A stretch of DNA of 64,000 bases from Casuarius casuarius (GCA_003342895.1 PTFA01000318.1:407501-471500), one strand, 5' to 3'. Positions 1-11,341 are shown, counted from the first letter of the stretch. Program-made: numbers and translations. Notes: a model not told the origin generated them from the sequence alone.

Positions 1-996
1 CATCTGCAGCCAGTTATCATCAGTGAAGCTCTACTAAAACTGCAAGTGAATACTTTCCTTTTGAAATAACACACGAAGTATGTATATATTTTGAACCACC
101 TTTTGTAGGCAAAGGAACAGACCAGAGGAACAGAAGCTCTGGGAGCACTTATGGAACTGAACCAACCTTGCTGCATCAACCCAATTGTTAGAATTATTCT
201 TAATAGATGCCGCAGCATGATACATTTACCATGTTTATTGGGCAAGTACAGGAGTTCGTATGGAGACAACTCTGAAGGTACCAAAAGGCTTCCTCAAGCA
301 TTTTTTGCTGAAAAGCTTTTCAAAGAAGAAAAATGGAAACCCTTAATATCACATCACAACTGATGTACTCCTTCTCAAAAAAATCCAACATATCTGGAAA
401 AAAGAAGTCTGATAATGCCCGTTTTATACTGTACTTAAATTACACAAGTAGAAAAGGTTATGCTTATTAATAGTTTAATGTATGAAGGAAACATCCAGAT
501 TTCTGAATATGAAGGTACATATCTCACATTAATTTAAGTCTACATAAAGTAGAGCCTCTATACTGACATATTGAAATTTACTTTCTGCTTAGCCATTTGT
601 TATGTAAACAATTGTACATTTATTTGCCATTCTAAAACTTCAGGATCAAGTTTACATAATTTTGCTAAATTTCTGTGTTTGCTCAGAAGCAGTTTACAGT
701 ACTAAAACCAACCAGCCAAAGAACAGCTTCAACAGAAAGTTATGTCAAAAAAAAAGAAAAAGAAAAAAAGAAAAAAGGGAAAGAATAAAGGCTAACTAAG
801 TTGAAACGTATGATGGTGGGGAATGGGCGGTCACAATGTTCACAGAAAAAGGTCAGTTAGTAAGTTCTTCTGCAAAAAGCCTACACACTTCAGTCAAGCA
901 CATCAGTAGAATGATCTGGGAGCACATAAACCGTTTCTGCCATTTGTGTTTTCCTCTGCAAAAAAAGGAATCTCAAGGCTAGCAAGTTGATCCCAC
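1..996 (-). other. ANKRD17: 3' untranslated region of ANKRD17 (partial)
   Basis: This is the sequence after the stop codon at 997-999 in the terminal exon. It is AT-rich with no sustained coding potential. On the transcript strand it carries a pyrimidine-rich stretch opposite the A-rich run at about 746-790. Two AATAAA hexamers lie on the minus strand, opposite 234-239 and 619-624, with one ATTAAA opposite 474-479. From memory the mammalian 3' UTR is more than 2 kb, so the main polyadenylation site may lie below position 1. Confidence 0.8.
234..239 (-). promoter_or_regulatory. Candidate polyadenylation signal AATAAA
   Basis: A perfect AATAAA on the minus strand, about 760 nt after the stop codon. 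A second copy lies opposite 619-624. Neither has an obvious strong GT-rich downstream element, so use is uncertain; either may be a minor or non-functional site. Confidence 0.25.
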
Positions 997-1056
997 TCAG
1001 CCAAGTTGGTTCATATGCACACTGTTCATGTGAGGTGTCCAAGTTCCAGTCCACAC
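997..1056 (-). CDS. ANKRD17: ANKRD17 exon 34: terminal coding segment with stop
   Basis: Encodes 19 residues, starting VWTGTW and ending in HMNQLG, followed by TGA (997-999). The 3' splice site is a CAG directly before GTG (1057-1059), phase 0. This C-terminal peptide is characteristic of ANKRD17 and, with exact phase agreement with exon 33, fixes the end of the gene. Residues 2459-2477. Confidence 0.97.
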   Translation of the reverse strand: MWTGTWTPHMNSVHMNQLG

Positions 1057-2848
1057 CTGAAAGAGAGAGCTTTATTTAACACCATACTTCAGGGCTACTC
1101 GAAGAATTGCAGAAATGCCAGTTACACCAAAATGCTTACAGTTTCCACTGCACTGAAATCAATTCCAACACCAGACATTGCAACTATCAATCATCAATAA
1201 ACCACACTGAGTTAATTTCATGACTTGTTTTTCCTCCCGTAATTCAGGTGAGAAGAGGGCTTTTGAAGGGGGAACAGGATTTTTCATCTTTCTGCCTGTA
1301 GCTTTTCCACTTTGGCCACATGTTCTGTCTACATCTTCCTTTCCATATAGTGCAAAAAATACTTTCTTCCAGCCCAACTGATTCCCTTAATAGCCCATCC
1401 AAAGAGAAAAATCAACACTATTACGCCAACAATTCATTCAGCACAGCGACACTGATGTAATATGTATTTTAGCTTTCTACAGGAAAAATGCATCCCTTAA
1501 GACCAAGGAAAATAAGTATTGCCTCGAAGCATGCCAGGTCCACTGTCCAGGAGAAATAACAGGGCTTGGCATAAGGGCAAGATTGTTTGCAAAGGCAACA
1601 CCTGAACACCTCCAGTTTAAAGAACAATAGGCTACTGTTCCTCTTTAGTTGACAAAGTTCAGAAGTTGGTTTCTGACACCCTGAATTGTTTTTACCAACT
1701 CACACCACCACCCTCAGCTCTGGGAAAATCCAAGTGCAACAGAAGTAAAACCGTTGTGGGACTGTGTTTTTTCACTAAACCAGAAGTTGGCAAATTGTGG
1801 TAAAGAGCCACATTAGAGCAATACAGAGAATTGTGCCTCAACAACAAACCACTTACTCTGCTGCACCCCAATGGTCTGCCAGAGCTGAGAGAGCTGCTGC
1901 CTGCTCCTTGGATCTTCCCAAGCAAATTGAAGTCCAGAAATATCTTTATTTAGTAACAGTATGACAGAGCTNAGTGTATAATGAAATATAAACATAGGAT
2001 TTAACATCACAAGAACTACTGATGATCCACTATTTTAGTGGCTATCTGAGCAGAGCCAAGAGGTTTAGGGGAATATAATCCCTGTACCTAAGTTCTATTT
2101 AATGGGAAGACCTATAACCCAGGAAAGATCAGAGCAATTGCTAAAAACATTAAGGAAGAGCTATTTTCTCCCTTTTCATGTGACTTCCCAACACAGTGAA
2201 GACATTATACCTTTCAGAGCCTAATAATACTCCTCTGGAGTCACGCTGTATCCCCTTTTTCAGAAAGCCAGGCTTACATAACAGCAAATAATAAATGTCT
2301 TCTCTCACAAAGGCAAACTGATTTGTTAACCCAAATGTGGATGTACCCTGATGTAAANCATAGTAATTTTAATAAAATATATATAGTGTAAAACTAACAA
2401 TCTTTTGTATTGGGACTTGTCTGCAGCACATACTCAAAAAAAGCTCATCTGTAGTAATGAACCATGGGTCTACTCTAATTACAGAATAAGCCACTTTCCT
2501 AAACTCAACTGGAAGAAAGCTTCCCAATTCTCAAGCACAATTATGGTCACAGAAGTAACTATAAGCACACTCCATTAAACTGTACTAGCTCGATGCAAGT
2601 TTTCCCTCAGGGAAACTTGTGCTTATTTTCGGAGAGATGACTAATGTTTAAAAAGTTGTCACAGTACGCATGCACAGCACTCAGTGCTGTAGTGAGTAGG
2701 GGGTGTATCAGTTCATTAGAGAAATGAGCAAAACCAGGAAGCACTGTACAAAGCATCTCTCACACTTGCTCACAGCTAGAGTGTTTTTGTCTTGAGCATA
2801 CTATGTTAAGTTAAAACAAAACTACGAATGAAAAAATCANAATATTAC
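1057..2848 (-). other. ANKRD17: Intron 33
   Basis: Donor GTAATA at 2848, acceptor CAG at 1057. Holds AT-rich unique sequence with isolated N at 1971 and 2358 and another just inside the donor side at 2840. No coding exon or recognisable repeat seen. Confidence 0.9.
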
Positions 2849-3013
2849 CGTCTGAGGCCCGTTATTTTCTGTGGAATTTGAAACCATCTTTATCAGCGAG
2901 TTCCAAGATGGGTCAGCAGCATGAGGCCCATTAAATATAGGACCTCCAGTACCATCTGTGATGGGGGCTACTGGAGGAATCATTGCATTCCCATACACGG
3001 AGAAAGGCATACC
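2849..3013 (-). CDS. ANKRD17: ANKRD17 exon 33: conserved C-terminal tail
   Basis: Fifty-five codons, phase 0-0, residues 2404-2458, starting GMPFSVYGNA and ending ENNGPQT. The segment is rich in Pro, Gly and Asn and has no known fold. It contains the motif AADPSWNSLIKM, which is strongly conserved among ANKRD17 proteins. Its length is a multiple of three with both ends in phase 0, so skipping would preserve the frame. Confidence 0.97.
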
Positions 3014-3368
3014 CTTAAAGGAGGGAAAAAAAGCAAAGAATCAGTATGTATTCATAAATGCTAGCATTATTGCACATACAGAATGCCAGAAAGGAATGCA
3101 CATTACAGAAATTCTCCATCTTAAAGCAGTAATAGAAAACTTCAGCCTAAAAACTCCTTTCTATGCATTTTTTTTCTTAGCTCAGAAAACATTAGACCAT
3201 TTTTTATTAAATCCAGGTTTCCTGCAACATTGTGAAAGCTGTTAAGTATTTTACCTTACACACGCTCAACAGCGCAGGTGTAGGATACCTCAAGTTGGTT
3301 TATCTGCCTCACACACGAACATAGAAATTGAGTAGCATAGCACATATCAGCAACAACAGGATCATTAC
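3014..3368 (-). other. ANKRD17: Intron 32
   Basis: Short intron with donor GTAATG and acceptor AAG. Nothing else recognised. Confidence 0.9.
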
Positions 3369-3544
3369 CCCGACTTTTGGAAAGTCCATGTATCCTGCAG
3401 GAACAGGCTGATGGAATGTACCGGAAGGCGTCACGATTCCTGTACTGTCGCGCTCCATTGCTTGGTGCGAAAACACTCCTGGGTCCGACATGGGCCTGTG
3501 GATCATGTGGCTTCCCATTCCACTGTGACACCAGTCCACTTTAT
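3369..3544 (-). CDS. ANKRD17: ANKRD17 exon 32: disordered tail segment
   Basis: Completes the split Asp codon from exon 31, then 58 codons from KVDWCHSG to DFPKVG, residues 2345-2403. The acceptor is TTAG before AT, and the donor is GGG|GTAATG, chosen because it gives VGGMP across the junction with exon 33. The sequence is rich in Met, Pro and His with no predicted fold. A second Gln-His seen in the mammalian protein near VFS, from memory, is shortened here to SHQ. Confidence 0.95.
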
Positions 3545-4298
3545 CTAACGCAGAGACCAACATGGCAACACATTATTTTATGTTATTACACATAACGCAC
3601 TAATCATCCATTTTCCCAACCTAAATATTTGTGCACTAGAACATTCATGAAGATGATGGCTCAGTTTACGATTTCGATACATCTCTGGATTAACATCTTT
3701 GTGCATGCGGGATGGAGCATGTCAGAAACCGCNCCTGCGTGGAGAAATACTCCAAGGCAAGAACCCCGTGCAGTGGCAAAGAGGGTTGAAAAGTAACATG
3801 CAACTAAGGTGTAGCCTCCGCAATTTTTCCTCAATTGAAACATAAAACTGCCATTTGTGGTAACTCTTCCTCCTCCAGAAACCCTAAATTCTTGGCATGT
3901 GTGGTGCAGCAAAGTGCTATGTCTGTATGAAGGTAATGTGCTCCACTTCATTTCCATTCTCTTTAGCTATTCCATAAACACACAGACAGAGAAGTACTTT
4001 TTACACGCAAAACCAGGAAATGACCAGTTGGAAATGTGTGCTGGTATTCTAATTGCATTAATTCACTAGAGGCAATTATTGTGAAGTTATTATGATTAAC
4101 ATCTAAAACATTCAATAAGCCAGTTTTCCAAATAAAATCAGGCAAATTTGACTATGGCGGAGGGGTTGCAGGTACACCGAGGAGAAAAATGCACCAACAT
4201 TTCTGAAACCATCCTAATTCTCAAGAACAGTTTACCAGTTAAAGAGTCAATTCCGTTATAAACTGAAAATCTAAATGCACAAATTAGAAATAAAGCAA

Positions 4299-4320
4299 CA
4301 TTATCAAAACATTATCAAAA
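4299..4320 (+). repeat. Two tandem copies of an 11-bp unit
   Basis: CATTATCAAAA occurs twice without a gap (4299-4309 and 4310-4320) in intron 31. It is probably a small replication-slippage duplication. Confidence 0.8.
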
Positions 4321-4599
4321 CAAACCAGGACAGACATCAAGGGAAAATTCTGTGTCTAGACNGCTTAGTTCCAAATATTCAATTTCTAAAGCCCTATAGA
4401 TGAATAGCCTATGACTACAAACAGATCAGGAAAACAACATTAATGAAATGAAAAAGGCAAAAGCTTTGGATACATCCTATCTATTTTGTACTTCAGAGAT
4501 TTTGCGGGGGGGAGAAATGGGACAGTGTACTCATCACATAAAAATGTGCACTGTTTGTCTATTAAAACCTAAAGATGTTTTGTCTCTTCAGTCAAAAGA

Positions 4600-4755
4600 G
4601 GTTGGGCAGTTTCCATCATTGGCCATTTTCAAGATCAGATTGGACGAAGCCCTGAGCAACCTCATCTGACTCCACAGCTGACTCAGTTTTACACAGGAGG
4701 CTGAGACGACATCCACAGCTCCCTTTTGACCTCGATTATTCCTCCATCCTAAAAA
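4600..4755 (+). mobile_element. CR1 (chicken repeat 1) LINE 3'-end fragment
   Basis: The plus strand reads TTTTCAAGATCAGATTGGAC, then CCCTGAGCAACCTCATCTGA, a GGAGG block, and TCCCTTTTGACCTCGATTAT. These follow, in order and spacing, the well-known CR1 3' region (ttcaagactggactgg, ccctgagcaacctggtctga, ggtcccttccaacctcaat). The copy is diverged and 5' truncated, as nearly all CR1 copies are, and lies antisense to the host gene. It points to a sauropsid, most likely avian, genome. The exact ends need a consensus alignment. Confidence 0.85.
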
Positions 4756-5332
4756 GTCAACTTTTAAATAATCAGCCAAATGTAAATTGCATCCTCGAGC
4801 CCTAAGTATTTGCTGAGGAAACATCCCATTGATAACAAGCATTTTTAACGAATTCTTAAATACTGAATTCCAAAAGACTGCAGGAAAACTAAGATCCTTG
4901 TGTGAGTGAAAGACAAATAGCGTGACTGGACAGAACAATGGAAAACCAAATGCAGAATATAATTATTAAGAAAAAAGGAACANTGTCAAACTTGATGGTG
5001 TATAAAATGTTCGATTCTCAGCAGAAAAAAATCAGTTTTGGCTATGAATTAAGTATTACTCTTTACTGTACAAGATCATGTGTTCACGAAGAAAAATATA
5101 TCCAATTATCTTTGAAAGCTTTCATTTTTCCTCCTCTTAAATGCAACGATCCCCAATCGGTTCATCCCTGTACAGGACGGTATTACTTTCCTTGTTATTT
5201 ATTACTTCAAGTAAGAACAAACCTTCACAGCAGAGACACGCATTTCTGCATTATCTTTCAGCTCCAAAGCAAAGTTAGGAAAGCATATTACAGTAAACNG
5301 CAAGCATAGGGATATCTACTAACACTACATAC

Positions 5333-5581
5333 CTTGATTGCCACCTATACCTTCAAAGGACCAGATACCACTATGTCCCACTGGAGCAGCTAAGTTGCTC
5401 CCAATAACAGATGGAGTAGAAGTTCCAGTTTGTCTAATACGTGCAGACCGTTCAGTCCCAATTGGAACAGGAACTTTTCTGTCCTGAGAAACATTATTGG
5501 GTTTTTCTGATCCCAAGGACACTGCTGAAGGGGCGGGAGACGGTGCTCTTACTCCAGAAGACACTGACTGAGCAGGAGATT
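5333..5581 (-). CDS. ANKRD17: ANKRD17 exon 31: Ser/Pro-rich tail
   Basis: Completes the codon split after exon 30 (giving Glu), then 82 codons and one base, residues 2262-2345. It starts SPAQSVSSGV and ends SFEGIGGNQ, and includes RKVPVPIGTERSARIRQTG. Phase 1-1, 249 nt, a frame-neutral cassette. It is disordered and rich in Ser, Pro and Thr. The acceptor is TTGTAG before AA, so the junction residue is Glu where I recall Asp in mammals. Confidence 0.96.
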
Positions 5582-5899
5582 CTACAAGAAAACAAGAGCA
5601 TTTAGTAGTGTCAGCAATATGCTCTCAAGTCACCATAAACCTATCCTTTTATGTCAGACCATACAACAAACAAATGAAAATGGGTAGTTTATTAGTGCCA
5701 CATTTAAACAGCAGACACTTTAGGATAATCTGAACAGTTTTACTTTCAGATCAGAGACGCATTCATCATCTGTTTAGTTTCTTACATAAAGTGATTACCA
5801 TACACTGTCAACTACTGGACATCCAGTGCAACTAATCAAAACAGCTAGAAATCGTAACCAAGCATTACAGTCCATCAGTGATGCAGGATTTGAGGATTT

Positions 5900-5990
5900 T
5901 ATAGATATACATATATATATCAAATATGTACATATATATATATATATCAAAATATATTTATTATATCAAAAAATTATGTATTTGAGGATA
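5900..5990. repeat. Imperfect (AT)n-rich microsatellite region
   Basis: A run of alternating purine-pyrimidine AT with interspersed ATATC and ATGTACAT. The words TTTGAGGAT and TATCAAAT recur on both sides, which suggests local duplication within the repeat. It lies deep in intron 30, away from the splice sites. Confidence 0.85.
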
Positions 5991-6464
5991 TGTATCAAAT
6001 AAACCCATATTTTCTTTTGTTTAAATCCTCTGTATGTTTTTTTTTATTATTATTGCCAGTAAAAAAATAACAAATAGATTAACTTGTTCCCTGAATAACT
6101 CAGTATTCAACAGTTGAAAAAAAAAATATTTTCTGCCCACAAAACTGCTCAGCAAAACCAAAACGGCAGAAGCCAATAGTGAAGGAAGGTACCAGCACCG
6201 GCATTTACCATTTCCTCTTGGAATACAGTTCAGTTCAAGAGCATCAAAAAGCCTAACCAACCATCACTGTATCACTAGCTTTAGTAAAGCATCATTACAT
6301 AATTTACGGAACTCTCACTTGGAATACGACCTTCACAAACCCCCCAAAACAGACGATTCTTTGTAAGATAACAAAAGAAAAAATTAAAAAACCTGTCAGA
6401 CTTAGCAAACAGTCCAACATTCATTATGAGATAGAGAACTCCAACAGCATGACCTAACTCAGTT

Positions 6465-6502
6465 CTACATACATATATATACATACACACACAGATATAT
6501 AG
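6465..6502. repeat. (AC/AT)n microsatellite
   Basis: A compound dinucleotide repeat of ACAT, ATATAT and ACACAC units about 240 nt into intron 30 from the exon 30 donor side. Confidence 0.85.
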
Positions 6503-6706
6503 AAGCACTGGAGATCAAACTTCCATTGGAAAACTTCTCTTAAAACCTCTGCATGCATAGTTTTAAAACATATCCCTCCCTCACCCCACCGAAGTTAAAA
6601 ATAGCCAGAAATGGCAGAGCAGCAAGCTGCTTCAAATAAGCAGCACACAAGGCCATTTGATTTATACAATAGCTTCTCAACTAGCTTCCCACTGACTAGA
6701 ACTCAC

Positions 6707-6904
6707 CATTTGATGCTGATGAACATGGAGGCAATAAACTAAGTGGGGAAAAATGCTGTCTGTTAAAATTAGCAGCTGCAGGTGGTCCTCCCAGAGGTGT
6801 CCCAGGTGCATACATCTGACCTCCCGAAAGGTTTGAGGCAAAATTACCCAGGTGTGTAGAAGAAGGTGTTACAGAAGCATAGGGTGAATCCATACTGACA
6901 ATAC
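6707..6904 (-). CDS. ANKRD17: ANKRD17 exon 30: Gly/Pro/Ser-rich tail
   Basis: Completes a Gly codon, then 65 codons and one base, residues 2196-2262. It runs from IVSMDSPYASVTPSSTHLGN through GGQMYAPG to PCSSASN. Phase 1-1, 198 nt. The acceptor is CCCATAG before GT and the donor is AATG|GTGAGT. The NFNRQHFSPLSLL segment is conserved in the family. Disordered, with no enzymatic motif. Confidence 0.97.
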
Positions 6905-8729
6905 CTATGGGAAGAATTGGCACAAGTGACTTGCACTGTTGAAAGAAATCTCTATAAAGACATCACTGTAAAGAGGTCTCCATTACAAGGGGAAATAATG
7001 AGGAAAGGAAAAATATCTGTATCCAACTAATTGGTCATTTTCTTTTTTTAATTTTGTGAAGAGAATTGGGAGTCTTAAGCTTCTTACTCAGCATAGCTGC
7101 CACACACTGTCAAGACTTGCAGATCAATCAAGAACAATTTCTACATTACCATGCAGATGTCTTGAATGACAATGAATTTAAGGAACAGAATCCATGTTCT
7201 GATATAAGTGCGTATCAGCACAATAACAGCATTTTATTAACCTGTAACTTAACCTTTGTATGTTTGGAAAGTATAAATTCGTACTAAGAATAGCAGAGAC
7301 AATACTCAAGTTTCTTGTACTTTCTTCATTCAAATTTTAATTCACTGGAAAAAAAGTATTATGCATGTAAGCACCAAGATCAACCTTGAAGCCTTTTCTT
7401 CCAACTCAGGAATGTATTTTCAATTGTTTAGGAAAATGGTATCTAATTAAGTGACACCAATTCTGTAAGAGCAATTCATCTTACCAGAGATACCCAGAAT
7501 ACAAAAATTACATCCCCCATAATGTCCTCAATGAAGAAAAGGAAAGATGACATCTAAGATTTTAAGATCCAAAAGAAATTAAGGAAGCCTGTTACCACTC
7601 AACTACTGTGGCTTTTGCACTTGCATCTTTCTTGAATTCATACAGCTAATGACAGAAAACTAAAATTAGTAGTTTGAGTTAGAAAAAAAAAGTCTATTCA
7701 CCAGTGACAGGCAGAAGAGTAGAAAAAGCAGAGCATCTGCCTGCACTGTATCATAGACACAAGCTCTTTTTTCTCAAGTTCTTCAGGGTCTAGGGAGCTG
7801 CTTTCCTACGAACTAATGTAATAGTTTGACTCTACAGACAACTCCAACTTGATCTATTCATATCTGTAGCCTTCAGAAAGAACTGAGCTAACAACATGAC
7901 TGTGCTTAGAGTGCTACTATTACTCAAACTGTTCGACATATTCAAGTGATACAGTGTACAGGTGTGCAAGAGGTACAAATGCATAGGAAGTACAGCAAAT
8001 TAGACAAATTTCACAGATGGTTCCTCAAGAGCTACTCGACACATGGTATTGGCAAAGTATGAAAAAATAGCTGTTATATTTGTCTTGATTCATACACAAA
8101 GCTAGATAAACAACTCATGGATCTTACTAAAAGAGACAGATTGCAGGAACTGTACTTTCTGAGAGCTTCTAAAAATCTTGCTGCAAAATTCATCACATCA
8201 GTGAAATCGGACTTTTTTGATCAAACTGAATACTAAAGAGAACACATCCCTCTTTCTTTAAGGTCATGTTAAAATCTGGATTTTTCTAGCATCCTAACAC
8301 TTCGAAGAAGCTGCAAATTTTCCCTGTAGCCTAAGCACAAGCAGCAAGTTATCACAAAGTGAAACACTTAGATGGTAGTAGGGAAAGAAGGAAGAAACAA
8401 CAGTGAAGTGTTTTACAATCTGAGCTATCACGGAAGACTAGCGTCAAATGTCAAAAAAGAACGCCTCTGGTGGACTATCAAGTACATCAGCTGCCAAACA
8501 GTTATTAGATTTTACAGATGACACTTGGAGAGAGGCGAACTGAACTACGCTTACAGACACAAGAGTAACGATTAAATTTATTAGAGCCCCATTTCACTGC
8601 AGAGCAGAAATGGATCTACTATTAATAATTACAAAAGCAAAGACAAAGTATTGAAAGTTCAAAATGCTAACGTGCAGCAGCAATTAGTTAAAAACATTAT
8701 TAAGATATGAACACAAAACATACACTTAC
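6905..8729 (-). other. ANKRD17: Intron 29
   Basis: Donor GTAAGT directly after exon 29, acceptor TAG. 1.8 kb of unique AT-rich sequence. I see no exon, element or structured repeat. Confidence 0.9.
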
Positions 8730-10378
8730 CTGAGGGACTTGGAGCTGGCCTCTGTAATGGTGGCCTAAAACCTGGGGCTTTGGAAGTATCAGACTGATGT
8801 AAAGGATCTGAGTTTGGCAAAAATGAAGACTTTCCTGATAGAATAGATTCTGGTGTTGTCTGAGACGAAACGACAGAACCACCCCAGAAGGCATGAGCAG
8901 ACGTAGGACTGTTTTCAAACAATGTACTAAAGGGCCCAAACGGTAAAGCAGCACTGAAATTGGTACCCATAGACTTGTTTGTTGGATGGGCTGAATTTTG
9001 AGAAGCACTTTGTGTACTTAAGGTAGAAGGAAGCTGCACTGAAGAAGGAACACTGTGGGGCCTTTTGATGTGATTAACATTGAGGACTGCGACAGAAGAA
9101 TTTTGCACAGGAGCTGGATTCTTATGCACACTACCGGTTCCATGGAGAGGCGGTCTGATGGCAGGGGTTTCCATCTTAGCCGCAGGCTGAGAAGACCCCA
9201 TTGACGTCTGAGACATGGGATAGGTCATCGGGGCATTCGTAGGACCTGCCACAGGGGCAGATGAGCTTGTTGCTGCTAAATTTGGAGGCACGACCATTCG
9301 AGGATCTGGCGCAGGAACCTGAGGTTGCTGAAGAGGAGGTCTTGCCTCTTGCAGAGGAGCTCCTGGAGTCTGCTGATGAGCAGGGTGCACAGAGGAACTC
9401 CCCGAACCAGCACTNGGCTGCCTACTGCTGGCTGAGCTGCTCGTTTCCACTACTGGCGGACTACCCACTTCCTGATCAGACGAAGGTGCACCTTTGTTCG
9501 GAGAGGTTGCTGCACAGTCTGAAGGACTGTTTCTAGAAGCACCTACTGGCTGTGCAGGAGGAGAAGGAGATGATGGGGAAGATGCAGGGTAGTGTTCTTT
9601 GGCAGTAGAAATTGGATATGTGGCATTCGTAGGTGCTGTGCTGGTGTTACTTGCTGTGGTTGTCACTGTGGTGGTTGTGGCATTTGACGTCTTCACAACT
9701 GTGACAAAAAGCTGCCTTCTGACTGAAGGCGAACTTGGGCTGCCGTTTGTAGAAGAACCAGGCACAGTAGAAGCCACTGAACTTGTTGTAGCTGTTGGAC
9801 TAGTCGTCAAAGAACTTGCTGAATTCACCTGAGAACCGCTGCTGTTCTGACTGTTATGGCGAGGCACCATGTGAGGTTTAGGTGAGTTGGTAGCTCTTGC
9901 AGGGCTCAGAGGCCTAACAGGAAACGGACCCCATGTGGATTGAGCTGGTGGGAAAGTACCTCCGAAGTGAGTCATGGGCAACCGAGGCGGACGGATTTGC
10001 TGGAAAGTCTGAGCAGCGAGTAAAGCATGTGCAAACTGTGGAGGAGGATATGCTAATGGAAGAGAAACTTGGAAACCAGGCCGCACATTATTCACTGGAT
10101 TCTTAATGGTTTTGTGAGCGGATGCTGAAGAAATTGCAGGCACAGTGAGTGCGGAGGCAGTTTGAGATGTTGACGAAGCAGCTACAGTGGTCACTTTGAT
10201 CCCCACAAGAGAACTGTTAGCAGCTGTAGTCGTGGCAGGTGTTGACGACCCTATTTTGGAGTTTGCAGCAGAACTTTTCAAGCGGTTCTTTGGAATAAGT
10301 TCATCAATTTCCTTATCTGGATCTTTAATCAGCGCATTGATTAATTGTGTGGCCTGTCTTGTTGATTCAGTGCCACCC
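8730..10378 (-). CDS. ANKRD17: ANKRD17 exon 29: end of KH domain and long Ser/Thr/Pro-rich region
   Basis: The largest exon: 1,649 nt, residues 1646-2196. The first ~25 residues (GGTESTRQATQLINALIKDP) are the last strand and C-terminal helix of the KH domain begun in exon 28. A Lys/Arg patch (PKNRLK) follows, then about 500 residues rich in Ser, Thr, Pro and Ala with no fold. Conserved islands include PPQFAHALLAAQTFQQIRPP, RRQLFVTVVKTSNA, FGPFSTLFENSPTSAHAFWG and DTSKAPGFRPPLQ. A single N at 9415 falls in a CCN codon, so the residue is proline whatever the base. The exon enters in phase 2 and leaves in phase 1. Confidence 0.97.
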
Positions 10379-10956
10379 CTATAGAATAAAAGGAGGTGAA
10401 AAGGGAAAAGCACAAAGTGTTTACCCATCAGATTATAGAGAAGTACTTCAACCACGTGGCTGAGCCTGTCTTTGGTCATGCTAACACTGACATAAAAACG
10501 ACCTCCTATCAGGAGACTGAGCTTGGCATTTTCTTGATGAAGCTGAAGGTGAGTATTCTAACCCAGAAAAAAATCNGTCTAGTCTAAAAAAATTTAGTCC
10601 CCTAAATGTCTACCTGTTTAGGCATTTGGACATGTCTAAATAAGTCTAAGCATATAGATGACTACATTTATGACTACATTTATGTCTTCAGTAGAAAAAG
10701 TTTGCCCATCTTGTCTTAGAAGTCTTCTTTTGTTTAATATGATGGTACCAATTAGCGGCTCTTCTCAGCATCCCCACCCCCTCTGTCTTCCCTGCCCTAA
10801 AGAAAAAGTGGGTGTTTATTCTTAAGGGTCAACCACAAACCCTTACATTTCTCTACACAGAACCGTGTTCTAGAATTAATTAAAAAACAAAAAACACCCC
10901 CATCACACACACCCAACCGACACAAGAGCAAGTAAATCGAGCAGCAGCCTGCTTAC
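10379..10956 (-). other. ANKRD17: Intron 28
   Basis: Splits the KH domain. Donor GTAAGC, acceptor CTATAG. It carries an exact 12-bp direct duplication at 10658-10681 and an N at 10576. Confidence 0.92.
10658..10681 (+). repeat. Two tandem copies of a 12-bp unit
   Basis: ATGACTACATTT is repeated directly (10658-10669, 10670-10681) in intron 28. Confidence 0.8.
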
Positions 10957-11106
10957 CTTATTGTTATTATTCGATCTCCAGTTTTGTCTTTCTGTTTGTC
11001 AATATCTATGTGTGCTCCTGTGCACTCACGTATAGCATTGATGTTGCATCCTCCTCTGCCAATGACTCTGGAAATGACAGTTGATGGAACAGAAACCTTC
11101 TTGGAT
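10957..11106 (-). CDS. ANKRD17: ANKRD17 exon 28: KH domain core
   Basis: Completes an Arg codon, then SKKVSVPSTVISRVIGRGGC through HIDIDKQKDKTGDRIITI, residues 1596-1646. This is a classical type I KH fold: a first strand (VSVP), the RVIGRGGCNI segment whose GXXG loop is GRGG (codons at 11049-11060), a helix (NAIRECTGA), then HIDID and RIITI strands. Both loop residues between the glycines are compatible with nucleic-acid binding. KH domains bind single-stranded RNA or DNA. The domain continues into exon 29. Confidence 0.98.
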
Positions 11107-11341
11107 CTGAGCAAAACAGAAAAAAATTAACTAGTAAACGCTTCAATAGCATGAAGCAATGGGCAGATTAGGCAAAAGAACATTTTAAAGATTCAGCCTA
11201 CGCAACAGCAAGTTTGTGAAATTCGTCACATCAACTAGGGAAGAAGTACNTTCGCTAACCACAAGAAAAACTACACAAGTTACAGCAGCCTTTGAGACAC
11301 AACAGATTGGGGGGGTGGAATTAGGAGAATATTTTGCTTAC
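11107..11341 (-). other. ANKRD17: Intron 27
   Basis: A 235-nt intron with donor GTAAGC and acceptor CTCAG. One N at 11250. No other feature. Confidence 0.92.

Larger units (their letters stand above)
3545..5332 (-). other. ANKRD17: Intron 31 (contains a CR1 fragment)
   Basis: Donor GTATGT, acceptor TAG. Most of it is unique AT-rich sequence. Near the middle it holds a CR1 3' fragment on the plus strand (listed separately), and an 11-bp direct duplication at 4299-4320. Single N at 3733, 4362, 4983 and 5299. Confidence 0.9.
5582..6706 (-). other. ANKRD17: Intron 30 (AT-rich microsatellites)
   Basis: Donor GTGAGT, acceptor TAG. It contains two stretches of alternating AT/ACAT repeats (listed separately) and no exon. 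Confidence 0.9.

Noticed and set aside
4588..4938. A 116-codon minus-strand frame
   Set aside because: It runs antisense through the CR1 fragment and unique intron sequence. It is not an exon of ANKRD17: no phase-matched splice sites and no family homology.
9261..9832. Plus-strand open frames of 91 and 77 codons
   Set aside because: They are antisense to exon 29. They exist because the Ser/Thr/Pro-rich coding strand has few stops in the opposite direction. No domain and no splice context.
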